From: an uncultured Flavobacteriales bacterium
GTDB lineage: Bacteria > Bacteroidota > Bacteroidia > Flavobacteriales > JBLHRE01
DNA: 40,966 bases
Reading direction: 5' to 3'
NCBI GenBank assembly: GCA_937139155.1
Contig: CAKZPI010000044.1
Span: forward strand, 1-40,966
In this document: positions 34,651-40,966 of the stretch, piece by piece
How positions within the stretch are numbered: the first letter of the stretch is position 1
Layout of the letters: each line of letters starts with the position of its first letter
Notes under the pieces: generated by a model
Seen by the model: only the letters and a program-made list of their open reading frames with translations
Told to the model about the DNA's origin: nothing
Databases searched by the model: none
Position numbers and translations under genes: made by a program

Positions 34651-34959
34651 ATGACCAAAGCAGAGATTGTTGCCAAGATTTCCGAGAAAAGCGGGATGGA
34701 GAAAGTTGATGTTCAAAACATTATTGAGTCTTTCATGACAGAGGTGAAAGGTTCATTGGTGAACGGTGAAAACGTTTACTTACGTGGATTTGGAAGCTTC
34801 ATCATCAAGGAGCGTGCAGAGAAAACTGGCCGTAATATTTCTAAGAATACCACCATCATTATTCCAGCACATAACATTCCTGCCTTCAAGCCAGCGAAAG
34901 TTTTTGTTGAGGAGGTGAAGGAGAACGTGAAAGTAGGAAGCGTTAAGTTAGAAGCTTAA
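34651..34959 (+). CDS. HU/IHF-family DNA-binding protein
   Basis: The 102-residue histone-like protein has the family layout: helices at the N-terminus (MTKAEIVAKISEKSGM), the VYLRGFGSF beta segment and DNA-binding arm (about 55-80), and IPAFKPAKVF near the end. It bends and compacts DNA as a dimer. A C-terminal extension of about 10 residues follows the usual HU end. Its stop shares one base with the next start. HU versus IHF cannot be decided. Confidence 0.94.
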   Translation: MTKAEIVAKISEKSGMEKVDVQNIIESFMTEVKGSLVNGENVYLRGFGSFIIKERAEKTGRNISKNTTIIIPAHNIPAFKPAKVFVEEVKENVKVGSVKLEA

Positions 34960-35423
34960 TGAAGAAAGGTCACTTTGTTCTTATTGGATGCTCAGTGCTT
35001 TTGGTAGTTGCTTTAAGCTTTCTACCAAGAACCAAGGCTGAAGTCCAGAGTGAACCTGAAACCAGTTCTGATCAAAGGGTTGAAGAAGCCCTTAGAAAAG
35101 TTCAGTCCGGAGAAAACCCCATGGAAGGGGTGATGATGCTCCGGGCAATTTTGGAGGAAGATCCGGATCACCTTCAGGCCACGTATGCCTTGGGCATGCT
35201 GTCTATGCAAAGTGGTCAGTTTGAGTTGGCGGTTAAGCGATTTGACCGAGTGCTTGAAATAGATCCGAATCAAGTGGAAGCTTACCGCCTAAAAGGCGAG
35301 GCCTACGAAGCCATGGGGCAGGCAGAAAACGCCCTAATTGATTATCAGCTTTACGTTGAGAAATCAGACGACCTAAAGGCGAAAGAGTCTATAGGTCAGC
35401 GAATAAAGGAATTAAAGGATTAA
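34959..35423 (+). CDS. Membrane-anchored TPR protein
   Basis: The 154-residue product has an N-terminal hydrophobic segment (about 5-21, FVLIGCSVLLVVALSFL) and two to three TPR units (about 60-145, with ATYALGMLSMQSGQFELAVKRF). The segment is probably an uncleaved anchor or signal; a Cys at residue 10 lies inside it but is not in a lipobox. It overlaps the HU-like gene by one base (TAATG). The partner is unknown. Confidence 0.82.
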   Translation: MKKGHFVLIGCSVLLVVALSFLPRTKAEVQSEPETSSDQRVEEALRKVQSGENPMEGVMMLRAILEEDPDHLQATYALGMLSMQSGQFELAVKRFDRVLEIDPNQVEAYRLKGEAYEAMGQAENALIDYQLYVEKSDDLKAKESIGQRIKELKD

Positions 35424-35442
35424 ATAATTTAAACGAATAGCT

Positions 35443-35535
35443 ATGCCAAGCGGAAAAAAACGTAAGCGTCATAAGATGGCAACGCACAAGCGTAAAAAGC
35501 GTCTTCGCAAGAATCGCCATAAGAAGAAGAAGTAA
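35443..35535 (+). CDS. 30-residue Lys/Arg-rich protein, probable ribosomal component
   Basis: The ATG at 35443 opens a 30-codon frame starting MPSGKKRKRHKMATHKRKK and ending in a lysine run; about two thirds of the residues are Lys, Arg or His. It recalls the very short basic ribosomal proteins of the bS22/mS38 type, and nearly identical short proteins occur throughout Bacteroidota, where they are often left unannotated because of size. It lies 19 bases after the TPR gene and is followed by a terminator. The ribosomal assignment is inferred from composition and resemblance. Confidence 0.8.
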   Translation: MPSGKKRKRHKMATHKRKKRLRKNRHKKKK

Positions 35536-35555
35536 TTCGGTTTAACCGATCATGA

Positions 35556-35583
35556 GGAGCACCCAAAAATTGCGGTGCTTTTC
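35556..35583 (+). terminator. Terminator after the basic small protein
   Basis: A 6-bp stem AGCACC / GGTGCT with a 10-base loop is followed by TTTTC. It ends the HU-TPR-small protein transcript before rng. Confidence 0.65.
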
Positions 35584-35594
35584 GTGTATACACG
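35583..35594. repeat. Perfect 12-bp palindrome CGTGTATACACG
   Basis: This lies between the small-protein terminator and the rng start (49 bases upstream of GTG 35644). It has the form of a dimeric regulator site, but no promoter element could be placed next to it. Confidence 0.4.
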
Positions 35595-35643
35595 CATACG
35601 GAATAAGCTTTCCGAGTTTCGCATAGCCCAATACTAGGCTAAG

Positions 35644-37194
35644 GTGAAGACCGATTTAATAATCAAATCCGGTTCTTCCGAAATTGGCATTGCGCTTTTA
35701 AGCGACGGCCGATTAATTGAACTTCACAACGCAAAGCCTGAAAATAACTTTGCGGTTGGTGATATTTATTTAGGAAGAATCAAAAAGCTGGTTCCAGGAT
35801 TGAACGCAGCTTTTGTAGACGTGGGATATGAAAAGGATGCTTTTCTACATTACCATGATTTAGGCCCACAGGTTAAATCCCTCATGAAATTCGTGAGGAG
35901 AACCATATCTGGGAAAATTAATAAACCCCAATTGTCTGATTTCCCTACGGAAAAAGACATTCACAAAGACGGGAAAATTACGGATGTGCTCACCTCCAAC
36001 AAAAACATGTTGGTGCAGGTGGCCAAAGAACCCATTTCTACCAAGGGGCCCAGAATTAGTTCTGAGATCTCTTTGGCAGGACGGTACGTGATTTTAGTGC
36101 CCTTCTCTGATCGAATCTCGGTTTCTCAAAAGATTGCAGACTCTAAAGAACGCGAACGTCTAAGGCGCTTGGTGCAGAGCATTAAGCCCAAAGGGTTTGG
36201 GGTAATCATCCGTACTGTTGCCAAAGACAAAAAGGTAGCGGAACTGGATGCTGACCTGCGACGTCTTGAAAACAATTGGAACGAGGTTCATAAGCAATTG
36301 AAAGGAGCACGTCCTCCTCAGAAAATCCTTGGCGAAATGAGCCGGGTTTCTTCCCTCCTTCGGGATGTTCTGAACGACTCTTTTAACTCCATCGTGGTGG
36401 ATGATGAAGAGCTTGGACAAGAGATCAAGGAATACCTTCATACCTATGCTCCTGAAAAAGAGCAAATCGTAAAGGTGCATAAAGGCCGCCTGCCCGTTTG
36501 GGAGCATTATGGAATCGAAAAACAGATTAAATCCGCTTTCGGAAGGTCTGTATCCATGCAAAAAGGTGCCTATATTATTATAGAGCATACCGAAGCTTGT
36601 CATGTGATTGACGTGAACAGTGGAAACCGTTCAAGCGGTCAAGACAATCAAGAGGCCAATGCTTTGGATACCAATATGCATGCAGCGGAAGAGATTGCAA
36701 GACAGCTGCGCCTCCGTGATATGGGCGGAATCATTGTGGTCGACTTCATTGATATGCAGAGAGCTGAAAACCGGAAGGCATTGTTTGAGCATCTCAAAAA
36801 TTGCATGAAGGACGATCGCGCCAAGCATAAAATATTACCTCCCTCAAGATTTGGTTTGGTTGAAATCACCCGTCAAAGGGTTCGACCCGAAACCAATATC
36901 AAGACCATGGAAAAATGTCCGACCTGTATGGGAACGGGCGAAATCCAACCCTCCATTCTAATCACCGATGAAATTGAAGAAAAGGTGGAGGAAATACTTA
37001 AGGAGAAAAAGGTGAAAGGCTTGACCCTTTGTGCCCATCCCTTTATCACTTCATACCTAACCCACGGCTTTCCCTCCAGGCGTCAAAAATGGTTCTGGAA
37101 ACACAAGCGCTGGGTAGATATGCGTCCGATGGAAGGCTACCATAGCCTTGAATATAGATTTTTCAATAGCCAAGACGACGAGGTTAGCGTTTAA
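35644..37194 (+). CDS. rng: Ribonuclease E/G family protein
   Basis: The 516-residue endonuclease cleaves single-stranded A/U-rich RNA and helps mature 16S rRNA and decay mRNA. It has an S1 domain (about 35-110), the DNase I-like catalytic part with VIDVNSGNRSSG (around 320) and GGIIVVDFIDM (around 365), and the zinc-link cysteines in CPTCMGTGE (around 425). The length is that of RNase G, without an RNase E scaffold tail. The start is GTG, preceded by a 12-bp palindrome. Confidence 0.96.
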   Translation: MKTDLIIKSGSSEIGIALLSDGRLIELHNAKPENNFAVGDIYLGRIKKLVPGLNAAFVDVGYEKDAFLHYHDLGPQVKSLMKFVRRTISGKINKPQLSDFPTEKDIHKDGKITDVLTSNKNMLVQVAKEPISTKGPRISSEISLAGRYVILVPFSDRISVSQKIADSKERERLRRLVQSIKPKGFGVIIRTVAKDKKVAELDADLRRLENNWNEVHKQLKGARPPQKILGEMSRVSSLLRDVLNDSFNSIVVDDEELGQEIKEYLHTYAPEKEQIVKVHKGRLPVWEHYGIEKQIKSAFGRSVSMQKGAYIIIEHTEACHVIDVNSGNRSSGQDNQEANALDTNMHAAEEIARQLRLRDMGGIIVVDFIDMQRAENRKALFEHLKNCMKDDRAKHKILPPSRFGLVEITRQRVRPETNIKTMEKCPTCMGTGEIQPSILITDEIEEKVEEILKEKKVKGLTLCAHPFITSYLTHGFPSRRQKWFWKHKRWVDMRPMEGYHSLEYRFFNSQDDEVSV

Positions 37195-37205
37195 GGGTAA
37201 GGGGG

Positions 37206-37667
37206 ATGTCAAAGCCGTCAAACCTGAAAGAAGCCCAAACACGACTTGAAAGGTATTGCGCCTTGCGAGATCGTTGCCAATTTGAGGTGCAGAAAAAACT
37301 CAAAGATTGGGGCATCATTCAAGAGGCGGCCGATGAAATCTTGATTTCCTTGATCACCCAAGGTTTTGTGAGCGATGAACGGTTTACCCACGCATTTGTG
37401 CGCGGTAAATTCAACCAAAATGGCTGGGGCAAACTGAAAATTAAATCCGCTTTGCGCGAAAAGGAAATCCCGGCCAAAATGATCCAAGAAGGACTTGACC
37501 AAATTGATTCGGAACAATATTTTCGATCTTTGACCCAATTGGCCGAAAAGAAATTTAAGGAGGTCAAAGGCTCAAATGCCTTCGAAAAAAAAGGAAAAGT
37601 CTTTCGTTTCTTGGCTCAAAGAGGATTTGAATCAAGTTTGATTTACGAAGCCTTGAATGAGCTTTAG
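37206..37667 (+). CDS. recX: Regulatory protein RecX
   Basis: This 153-residue alpha-helical protein has the RecX three-repeat pattern, with AQTRLERYCALRDRCQFEV, SLITQGFVSDERFTHAFVRGK and KGKVFRFLAQRGFESSLIYEAL. RecX binds RecA filaments and inhibits strand exchange. recA is not nearby. The gene starts 11 bases after rng. Confidence 0.94.
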   Translation: MSKPSNLKEAQTRLERYCALRDRCQFEVQKKLKDWGIIQEAADEILISLITQGFVSDERFTHAFVRGKFNQNGWGKLKIKSALREKEIPAKMIQEGLDQIDSEQYFRSLTQLAEKKFKEVKGSNAFEKKGKVFRFLAQRGFESSLIYEALNEL

Positions 37668-37693
37668 ACATCCATCCCCGAAAGGGAAATGAA

Positions 37694-37701
37694 TAGTTTT
37701 G
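37694..37701 (+). promoter_or_regulatory. -7 box abutting the prfB start
   Basis: TAGTTTTG is an exact TAnnTTTG match and lies only 4 bases before the prfB ATG. No TTG at -33 was found. If used, the mRNA would be leaderless. Confidence 0.5.
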
Positions 37702-37705
37702 AAAA

Positions 37706-38830
37706 ATGATTACATCTGATCAAGTTAAAGAAGTTCAAAAGCGCCTTGATGCCCTTAAAACCTACCTTGACCTAGACCGAAAAAGGAGAGAGGCTAAGGA
37801 TTTGGAAGAGCTAACCCAAGACCCCGATTTCTGGAACGACCCGAAAACGGCTGAAGCTCACATGAAGAAAATTCGGAATTTGAAGGTGTGGACCGATGCA
37901 TACGACCAAGTGTCTCAGGCAACGGAAGATCTTCAGGTGATTTACGAATTCTATGAAATGGATGAGGCCAGCGAAGAGGATGTGATAAAGCATTACGAGC
38001 AGGCAAAAGAAAAGCTTGAAGACCTGGAATTTAAAAACATGTTGAGCGGTGAGGAAGACAATATGCCCGCCGTTATGACTATTAATGCAGGAGCCGGAGG
38101 AACTGAAAGCAACGATTGGGCTGAAATGCTCATGCGTATGTACCTCATGTGGGGAGAGCGACAAGGCTATAAAATTTCAGAACTCGACCTTCAATCTGGG
38201 GAGGTAGCTGGAGTGAAATCGGTTACCCTTCAAGTAGAAGGTGATTTTGCATATGGAAAGCTAAAAGGAGAAAATGGGGTGCATCGCTTGGTGCGGATTT
38301 CTCCTTTCGACTCAAACAATAGAAGGCATACCAGCTTTGTTTCTGTTTTTACCTACCCCTTGGTGGATGATACCATCGAAATCGACATCAACCCATCTGA
38401 AATAAAATGGGACACCTTCCGGTCGGGTGGAGCAGGTGGACAGAACGTGAACAAGGTTGAAACCGGAGTACGATTGCATCATATTCCAACTGGAATTGTC
38501 ATAGAAAATACCGAAACCCGAAGCCAGCTTGATAATAAATCGAAGGCCATGCAATTGCTGAAATCTCAATTGTATGAACTTGAACTTCGGAAACGAGAGG
38601 AAGAAAAGAACAAGCAAGAAGCGGGGAAGAAGAAAATTGAATGGGGTTCACAAATTCGAAATTACGTGCTTCACCCCTATAAATTGGTGAAAGATTTACG
38701 AACCAATTTTGAATCGACCAACGCTCAGGCTGTGCTTGATGGCGACCTTGAGCCCTTTATTAAATCGTATTTAATGGAATTCGGTTCGGGGGCCTTAGAA
38801 CGGGAAGATTCAGGTTACGGAGAGGGTTAA
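37706..38830 (+). CDS. prfB: Peptide chain release factor 2 (no programmed frameshift)
   Basis: RF2 terminates translation at UGA and UAA. The 374-residue product has the UGA/UAA-reading SPF tripeptide (199-201) and the catalytic GGQ loop (244-246). In most bacteria prfB contains a UGA after CUU near codon 25 that needs a +1 frameshift. Here the equivalent spot reads TAC-CTT-GAC (residues 20-22) in one continuous frame, with no upstream AGGGGG stimulator, so the autoregulatory frameshift is missing. All other landmarks are intact. Confidence 0.97.
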   Translation: MITSDQVKEVQKRLDALKTYLDLDRKRREAKDLEELTQDPDFWNDPKTAEAHMKKIRNLKVWTDAYDQVSQATEDLQVIYEFYEMDEASEEDVIKHYEQAKEKLEDLEFKNMLSGEEDNMPAVMTINAGAGGTESNDWAEMLMRMYLMWGERQGYKISELDLQSGEVAGVKSVTLQVEGDFAYGKLKGENGVHRLVRISPFDSNNRRHTSFVSVFTYPLVDDTIEIDINPSEIKWDTFRSGGAGGQNVNKVETGVRLHHIPTGIVIENTETRSQLDNKSKAMQLLKSQLYELELRKREEEKNKQEAGKKKIEWGSQIRNYVLHPYKLVKDLRTNFESTNAQAVLDGDLEPFIKSYLMEFGSGALEREDSGYGEG

Positions 38831-38851
38831 TTTCTTTTTTTCAAGACCAAC

Positions 38852-38881
38852 TTGTTGATAGCAAGATAATGCCTATCTTTG
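38852..38881 (+). promoter_or_regulatory. Promoter of rplU-rpmA
   Basis: TTG (38852-38854, or 38855-38857) is 19 (or 16) bases from TATCTTTG (38874-38881), an exact -7 match. A 39-base leader precedes the ATG at 38921. Confidence 0.8.
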
Positions 38882-38920
38882 CCGTCCGCAAAAAACAGCG
38901 ATCATTAAAATAATTATCAG

Positions 38921-39304
38921 ATGTACGCAATTGTAGAAATAGCAGGGCAGCAGTACAAGGTGCAGAAAGACCAGCAGCTTTTCGTACATCGTTTAGATGG
39001 CAAGGAGGGGTCAGACATGAAGTTTGATCAGGTATTGTTAATCGACAACGATGGAAAGGTAGAGCTAGGCGCCCCAGCTGTGAAAGGAGCCAATGTATCG
39101 GCCAAAATCCTTAGTCACTTGAAAGGCGACAAGGTTATTGTATTTAAGAAAAAGCGCCGGAAGGGGTATAAGGTAAAGAACGGTCACCGTCAGTACCTAA
39201 CCCAGATCCAGATTACGGATATTTCCGCGAAAGCCGCCCCAAAGAAGGCAGCTGCCAAGAAAACAACAAAAGCAGAAACCCCAGCTGAAGGTTCAGCTGA
39301 ATAA
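38921..39304 (+). CDS. rplU: 50S ribosomal protein L21
   Basis: The 127-residue protein starts MYAIVEIAGQQYKVQ and contains the family signature YKVKNGHRQ. The L21 core ends near residue 104; the remaining tail of Ala, Lys and Thr (AAPKKAAAKKTTKAETPAEG) is an extension of low complexity, common in flavobacterial homologues. It binds 23S rRNA. It is followed by rpmA, the usual partner. Confidence 0.98.
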   Translation: MYAIVEIAGQQYKVQKDQQLFVHRLDGKEGSDMKFDQVLLIDNDGKVELGAPAVKGANVSAKILSHLKGDKVIVFKKKRRKGYKVKNGHRQYLTQIQITDISAKAAPKKAAAKKTTKAETPAEGSAE

Positions 39305-39317
39305 AAATTGAAATACC

Positions 39318-39581
39318 ATGGCACATAAGAAAGGAGTTGGTAGTTCAAAAAACGGTCGGGAATCAGAATCGAAACGTCTAGGCGTGAAGATTTTTGGTGG
39401 TCAAGCTGCCATTGCCGGCAATATTATTGTTCGTCAACGTGGAACCAAGCATTATCCAGGTGAAAACGTAGGTATTGGTAAAGACCATACCCTTTTTGCC
39501 CTATCTGACGGGATGGTTGAATTCCGTAAGAGAAAAGGAAACAAGTCTTTCGTATCTGTAGTTCCTTTTGAGGAAAACTAG
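39318..39581 (+). CDS. rpmA: 50S ribosomal protein L27
   Basis: The 87-residue protein has the L27 sequence ([35 protein letters not shown]). The N-terminus reaches into the peptidyl transferase centre; it is not preceded by the extra cleaved segment of Firmicutes. It is 13 bases after rplU and is followed by a strong terminator. Confidence 0.99.
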   Translation: MAHKKGVGSSKNGRESESKRLGVKIFGGQAAIAGNIIVRQRGTKHYPGENVGIGKDHTLFALSDGMVEFRKRKGNKSFVSVVPFEEN

Positions 39582-39602
39582 TCGGAAGAAACCTATAACA
39601 GG

Positions 39603-39632
39603 AAAAGCTGCTCATTCGGGCGGCTTTTTTTA
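39603..39632 (+). terminator. Intrinsic terminator of rplU-rpmA
   Basis: An 11-bp stem (AAAAGCTGCTC / GGGCGGCTTTT with wobbles) and a 4-base loop are followed by Ts, 21 bases after the rpmA stop. It sits back to back with the cysQ terminator. Confidence 0.85.
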
Positions 39633-39637
39633 TGCTC

Positions 39638-39665
39638 AAAAAAAAAGGAGGACCGAAGCCCTCCT
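39638..39665 (-). terminator. Intrinsic terminator of cysQ
   Basis: On the minus strand AGGAGG (39660-39665) pairs with CCTCCT (39646-39651) around GCTTCGGT, followed by nine Ts. It lies 10 bases after the cysQ stop. Confidence 0.85.
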
Positions 39666-39675
39666 CATACTTGTG

Positions 39676-40476
39676 TTATTTTCTCCGAACCAAAAACCAG
39701 GGATTCAGAAGTTCCTCTCGGTTGTATTTCAAGGGGCTTAATTCAGGCCACCTCAACACCTCGGCTCCGGAAGCCATGCACACGGCCTGCCCTGCTGCTG
39801 TATCCCATTCCATGGTGGGAGCAAATCTTGGGTATTCATGGGCCTTTCCTTCTGCCACCATGCAAAGCTTCAAGGAAGAGCCCTTAGAGACGATTTCAAC
39901 CTCCCCATGCTCTTTCCGCTTCTCGTTCATATAAGACTCTGTTTCCGGACTCATGTGAGATCTTGAGCCAACCATGGTAAAGGTGGAGGGTAATTCAAGA
40001 GGAAGCTCCTGAGCCATCGCCTTGAGCTCGTCCATGCTACTCGGAAGATCTTGATGGGTATGAATGAATTTAAAGGCTCCGTTTCCAACCTCGCCCAGGA
40101 ATACTTCACCGCTTACCGGCACCCAAACAATTCCAAAAGTGGGTATACCCTTTTCAATTAGGGCTATGTTCACGGTAAACTCTCCATTTCTTTTGATAAA
40201 CTCTTTGGTTCCGTCAAGTGGGTCAACTATCCAGCACTGGTCCCAATCCTTACGCACCGAATGGTCCAAATGCTTCCCCTCCTCAGAAAGAATAGGAATA
40301 CCGGTATCGCCTAAAAGATGAACAATGGCGTTGTGAGCTGCTTGATCCGCCCGGGTAAGGGGAGAATCATCCGATTTCATTTCCACTCCGAAGTCCTCCG
40401 TTTTGTAAATGTTCAAGATGGCTTCTGCTCCGGCCTTGGCCGCTTTAAGGGCCAATGAGAAATGTGATGATTGCAT
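39676..40476 (-). CDS. cysQ: 3'(2'),5'-bisphosphate nucleotidase CysQ
   Basis: This enzyme hydrolyses PAP, the toxic by-product of PAPS use, to AMP. From ATG 40476 it has 266 residues with the lithium-sensitive phosphatase motifs SEEGK, WIVDPLDGTKEF and EWDTAAGQAV. The frame extends to an ATG at 40524, but the extra 16 residues are basic and lack homology, and the shorter start gives the usual MQSSHFSLALKAAKAGAEAI N-terminus. It is the third locus in this window tied to sulfate activation. Its upstream region lacks the dyad seen at cysC and cysN. Confidence 0.95.
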   Translation of the reverse strand: MQSSHFSLALKAAKAGAEAILNIYKTEDFGVEMKSDDSPLTRADQAAHNAIVHLLGDTGIPILSEEGKHLDHSVRKDWDQCWIVDPLDGTKEFIKRNGEFTVNIALIEKGIPTFGIVWVPVSGEVFLGEVGNGAFKFIHTHQDLPSSMDELKAMAQELPLELPSTFTMVGSRSHMSPETESYMNEKRKEHGEVEIVSKGSSLKLCMVAEGKAHEYPRFAPTMEWDTAAGQAVCMASGAEVLRWPELSPLKYNREELLNPWFLVRRK

Positions 40477-40649
40477 AAAAAATAGGATTTGTAAATTTTT
40501 TTCAATGGATTTCCTCTTTCTCAACGGCTCATAAACTGCTAATTGTCAGTAATTTTTATGAGAAAAGGATTAGGATGCCAAAAGTAATTGAAAGTTTTTT
40601 CCCAAACTAGAGGCTAAAGAATTTAGTCAATTAAAAACTTCTTTTTATA

Positions 40650-40771
40650 TTAGTCATCCCAGAGAGAGTGAAATTAAGTGGGCTTGGTGCTACTTAAGAA
40701 CCACCAGCACATGTTCCATCGGTTGTGCCTCTGGTATCTAAAAAGCTCGTCTGAAAAGGTGGGCTTTTTTT
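40650..40771 (+). ncRNA. Candidate small RNA with terminator
   Basis: The segment contains GGTG/CACC-type and GCACA/TGTGC (40707-40711 with 40724-40728) pairings and ends in a 9-bp hairpin, AAAAAGCTC / GGGCTTTTT (from about 40739), followed by Ts. No coding gene on this strand would need that terminator. A clear promoter could not be placed, so the start is approximate. It could equally be the tail of a decayed gene. Confidence 0.25.
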
Positions 40772-40773
40772 TT

Positions 40774-40794
40774 GGTACTAGGTACTAGGTGCTT
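40774..40794 (+). repeat. Heptanucleotide repeat, GGTACTA x3 (degenerate)
   Basis: GGTACTA, GGTACTA, GGTGCTT follow each other directly after the T-run of the candidate terminator. This is the first block of the period-7 tract. Confidence 0.85.
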
Positions 40795-40820
40795 TGCCAG
40801 AAACATAATGCTTTCCGGCA
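40795..40820. repeat. Inverted repeat within the heptad tract
   Basis: TGCC-A-GAAA and TTTC-C-GGCA form a 9-position stem with one mismatch around an 8-base loop, exactly between two heptad blocks. Confidence 0.6.
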
Positions 40821-40869
40821 GGGAATTGAGGTTATGAGGGTGACTAGTGACTAGTGACTGGTGACTTGA
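40821..40869 (+). repeat. Heptanucleotide repeats, GACTAGT type
   Basis: Seven consecutive 7-base units run GGGAATT, GAGGTTA, TGAGGGT, GACTAGT, GACTAGT, GACTGGT, GACTTGA. The last four are near-identical. Confidence 0.85.
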
Positions 40870-40906
40870 AATTCTCTAGAAATATTCGTCTTTCCGTCTT
40901 CGGAGC

Positions 40907-40965
40907 GGGAATTGGGAATCGGGAATTGGGAATCGAGGTAAGCTGGAACTAGGTAAAAGGTAATA
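40907..40965 (+). repeat. Heptanucleotide repeats, GGGAATT/GGGAATC type, to the window end
   Basis: GGGAATT and GGGAATC alternate twice (40907-40934), then GAGGTAA, and after a 3-base shift GGAACTA, GGTAAAA, GGTAATA (40945-40965). The tract runs into the end of the window, so its full extent is unknown. Confidence 0.85.
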
Positions 40966-40966
40966 G

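Larger units (their letters stand above)
40525..40966. other. Noncoding stretch at the right edge
   Basis: No convincing gene is seen. The left part (40525-40650) is AT-rich and shows nothing I can assign. At 40650-40771 lie several hairpins and a terminator (candidate RNA). From 40774 to the window end the sequence is dominated by 7-base tandem units. The nearest genes are cysQ on the left and nothing visible on the right. Confidence 0.7.

Noticed and set aside
40694..40777. Minus-strand frame ending in DTRGTTDGTCAGGS, reminiscent of a small Cys/Gly-rich peptide
   Set aside because: It has no start codon, is closed by a stop at 40778-40780 and spans the candidate terminator; it may be a decayed 3' end, but nothing supports expression.
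40821..40966. CRISPR array or attachment site
   Set aside because: The units are 7 bases with no spacers of constant length and no cas genes nearby, so tandem heptamers describe them better.
1..40966. Defence island, prophage or mobile element
   Set aside because: I looked for integrase, transposase, restriction, toxin-antitoxin and phage-like products and saw none; the genes are core and base composition looks even.

Overview
The window looks like chromosomal DNA of a free-living member of the Bacteroidota, most likely order Flavobacteriales. The evidence is gene content and order: sprA, gldD and gldE of the type IX secretion (T9SS) and gliding machinery, a secreted protein with a T9SS C-terminal sorting domain, two TonB energy transducers, a DUF4286-rsmA pair and the order mutY-ssb-gldE-gldD. 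Several genes also have the Bacteroidota -7 promoter element TAnnTTTG. The species cannot be named from the sequence. Coding density is very high and almost every gene is housekeeping or core to the phylum. I see no phage, insertion sequence, CRISPR array, tRNA, rRNA or defence island.

Layout. Positions 1-9162 (+) hold the 3' end of a malic enzyme gene, then ruvA, the 7.2-kb sprA, gcvH and a VanZ-like gene. Positions 9223-10724 (+) hold two diverged tonB genes. Positions 10725-13098 (-) hold cysN and fbp. Positions 13148-15343 (+) hold an acetyltransferase, an aspartate kinase and a small secreted protein. Positions 15313-22292 (-) hold a tightly overlapping seven-gene block: serS, a lipoprotein, a TPR protein, a DUF4286 protein, rsmA, mgtE and a 2-hydroxyacid dehydrogenase. 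A T9SS cargo gene follows at 22380-24110 (-). Positions 24252-27065 (+) hold cysC, cysD and a flavoprotein, and fumC is convergent. Positions 28535-31039 hold a small membrane protein, an EamA transporter (-), a metal-binding lipoprotein and heme A synthase. Positions 31036-34527 (-) hold gldD, gldE, ssb and mutY. Positions 34651-39581 (+) hold an HU-like protein, a TPR protein, a 30-residue basic protein, rng, recX, prfB, rplU and rpmA. cysQ (-) comes next, and the last 440 bases are noncoding with heptanucleotide repeats.

How the genes work together. Sulfate activation runs through the window in separate pieces: cysC-cysD, cysN and cysQ make PAPS and recycle PAP. The most interesting signal is a 21-bp dyad-symmetric site upstream of both cysN and cysC-cysD, identical at 15 of 21 positions. 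It probably marks a common regulator that reunites the split sulfate adenylyltransferase subunits. SprA, GldD and GldE serve protein export and gliding, and the 22380-24110 protein is a likely T9SS passenger. The metal-binding lipoprotein next to heme A synthase suggests copper handling for a cytochrome oxidase.

Other points worth a second look are the period-7 repeat tract at the right edge, a prfB without its usual programmed frameshift, a 30-codon ribosomal-protein-like gene, -7 boxes that abut start codons (possible leaderless mRNAs), and a fumC terminator lying inside the neighbouring coding sequence. I found no complete, clearly undescribed multigene system.
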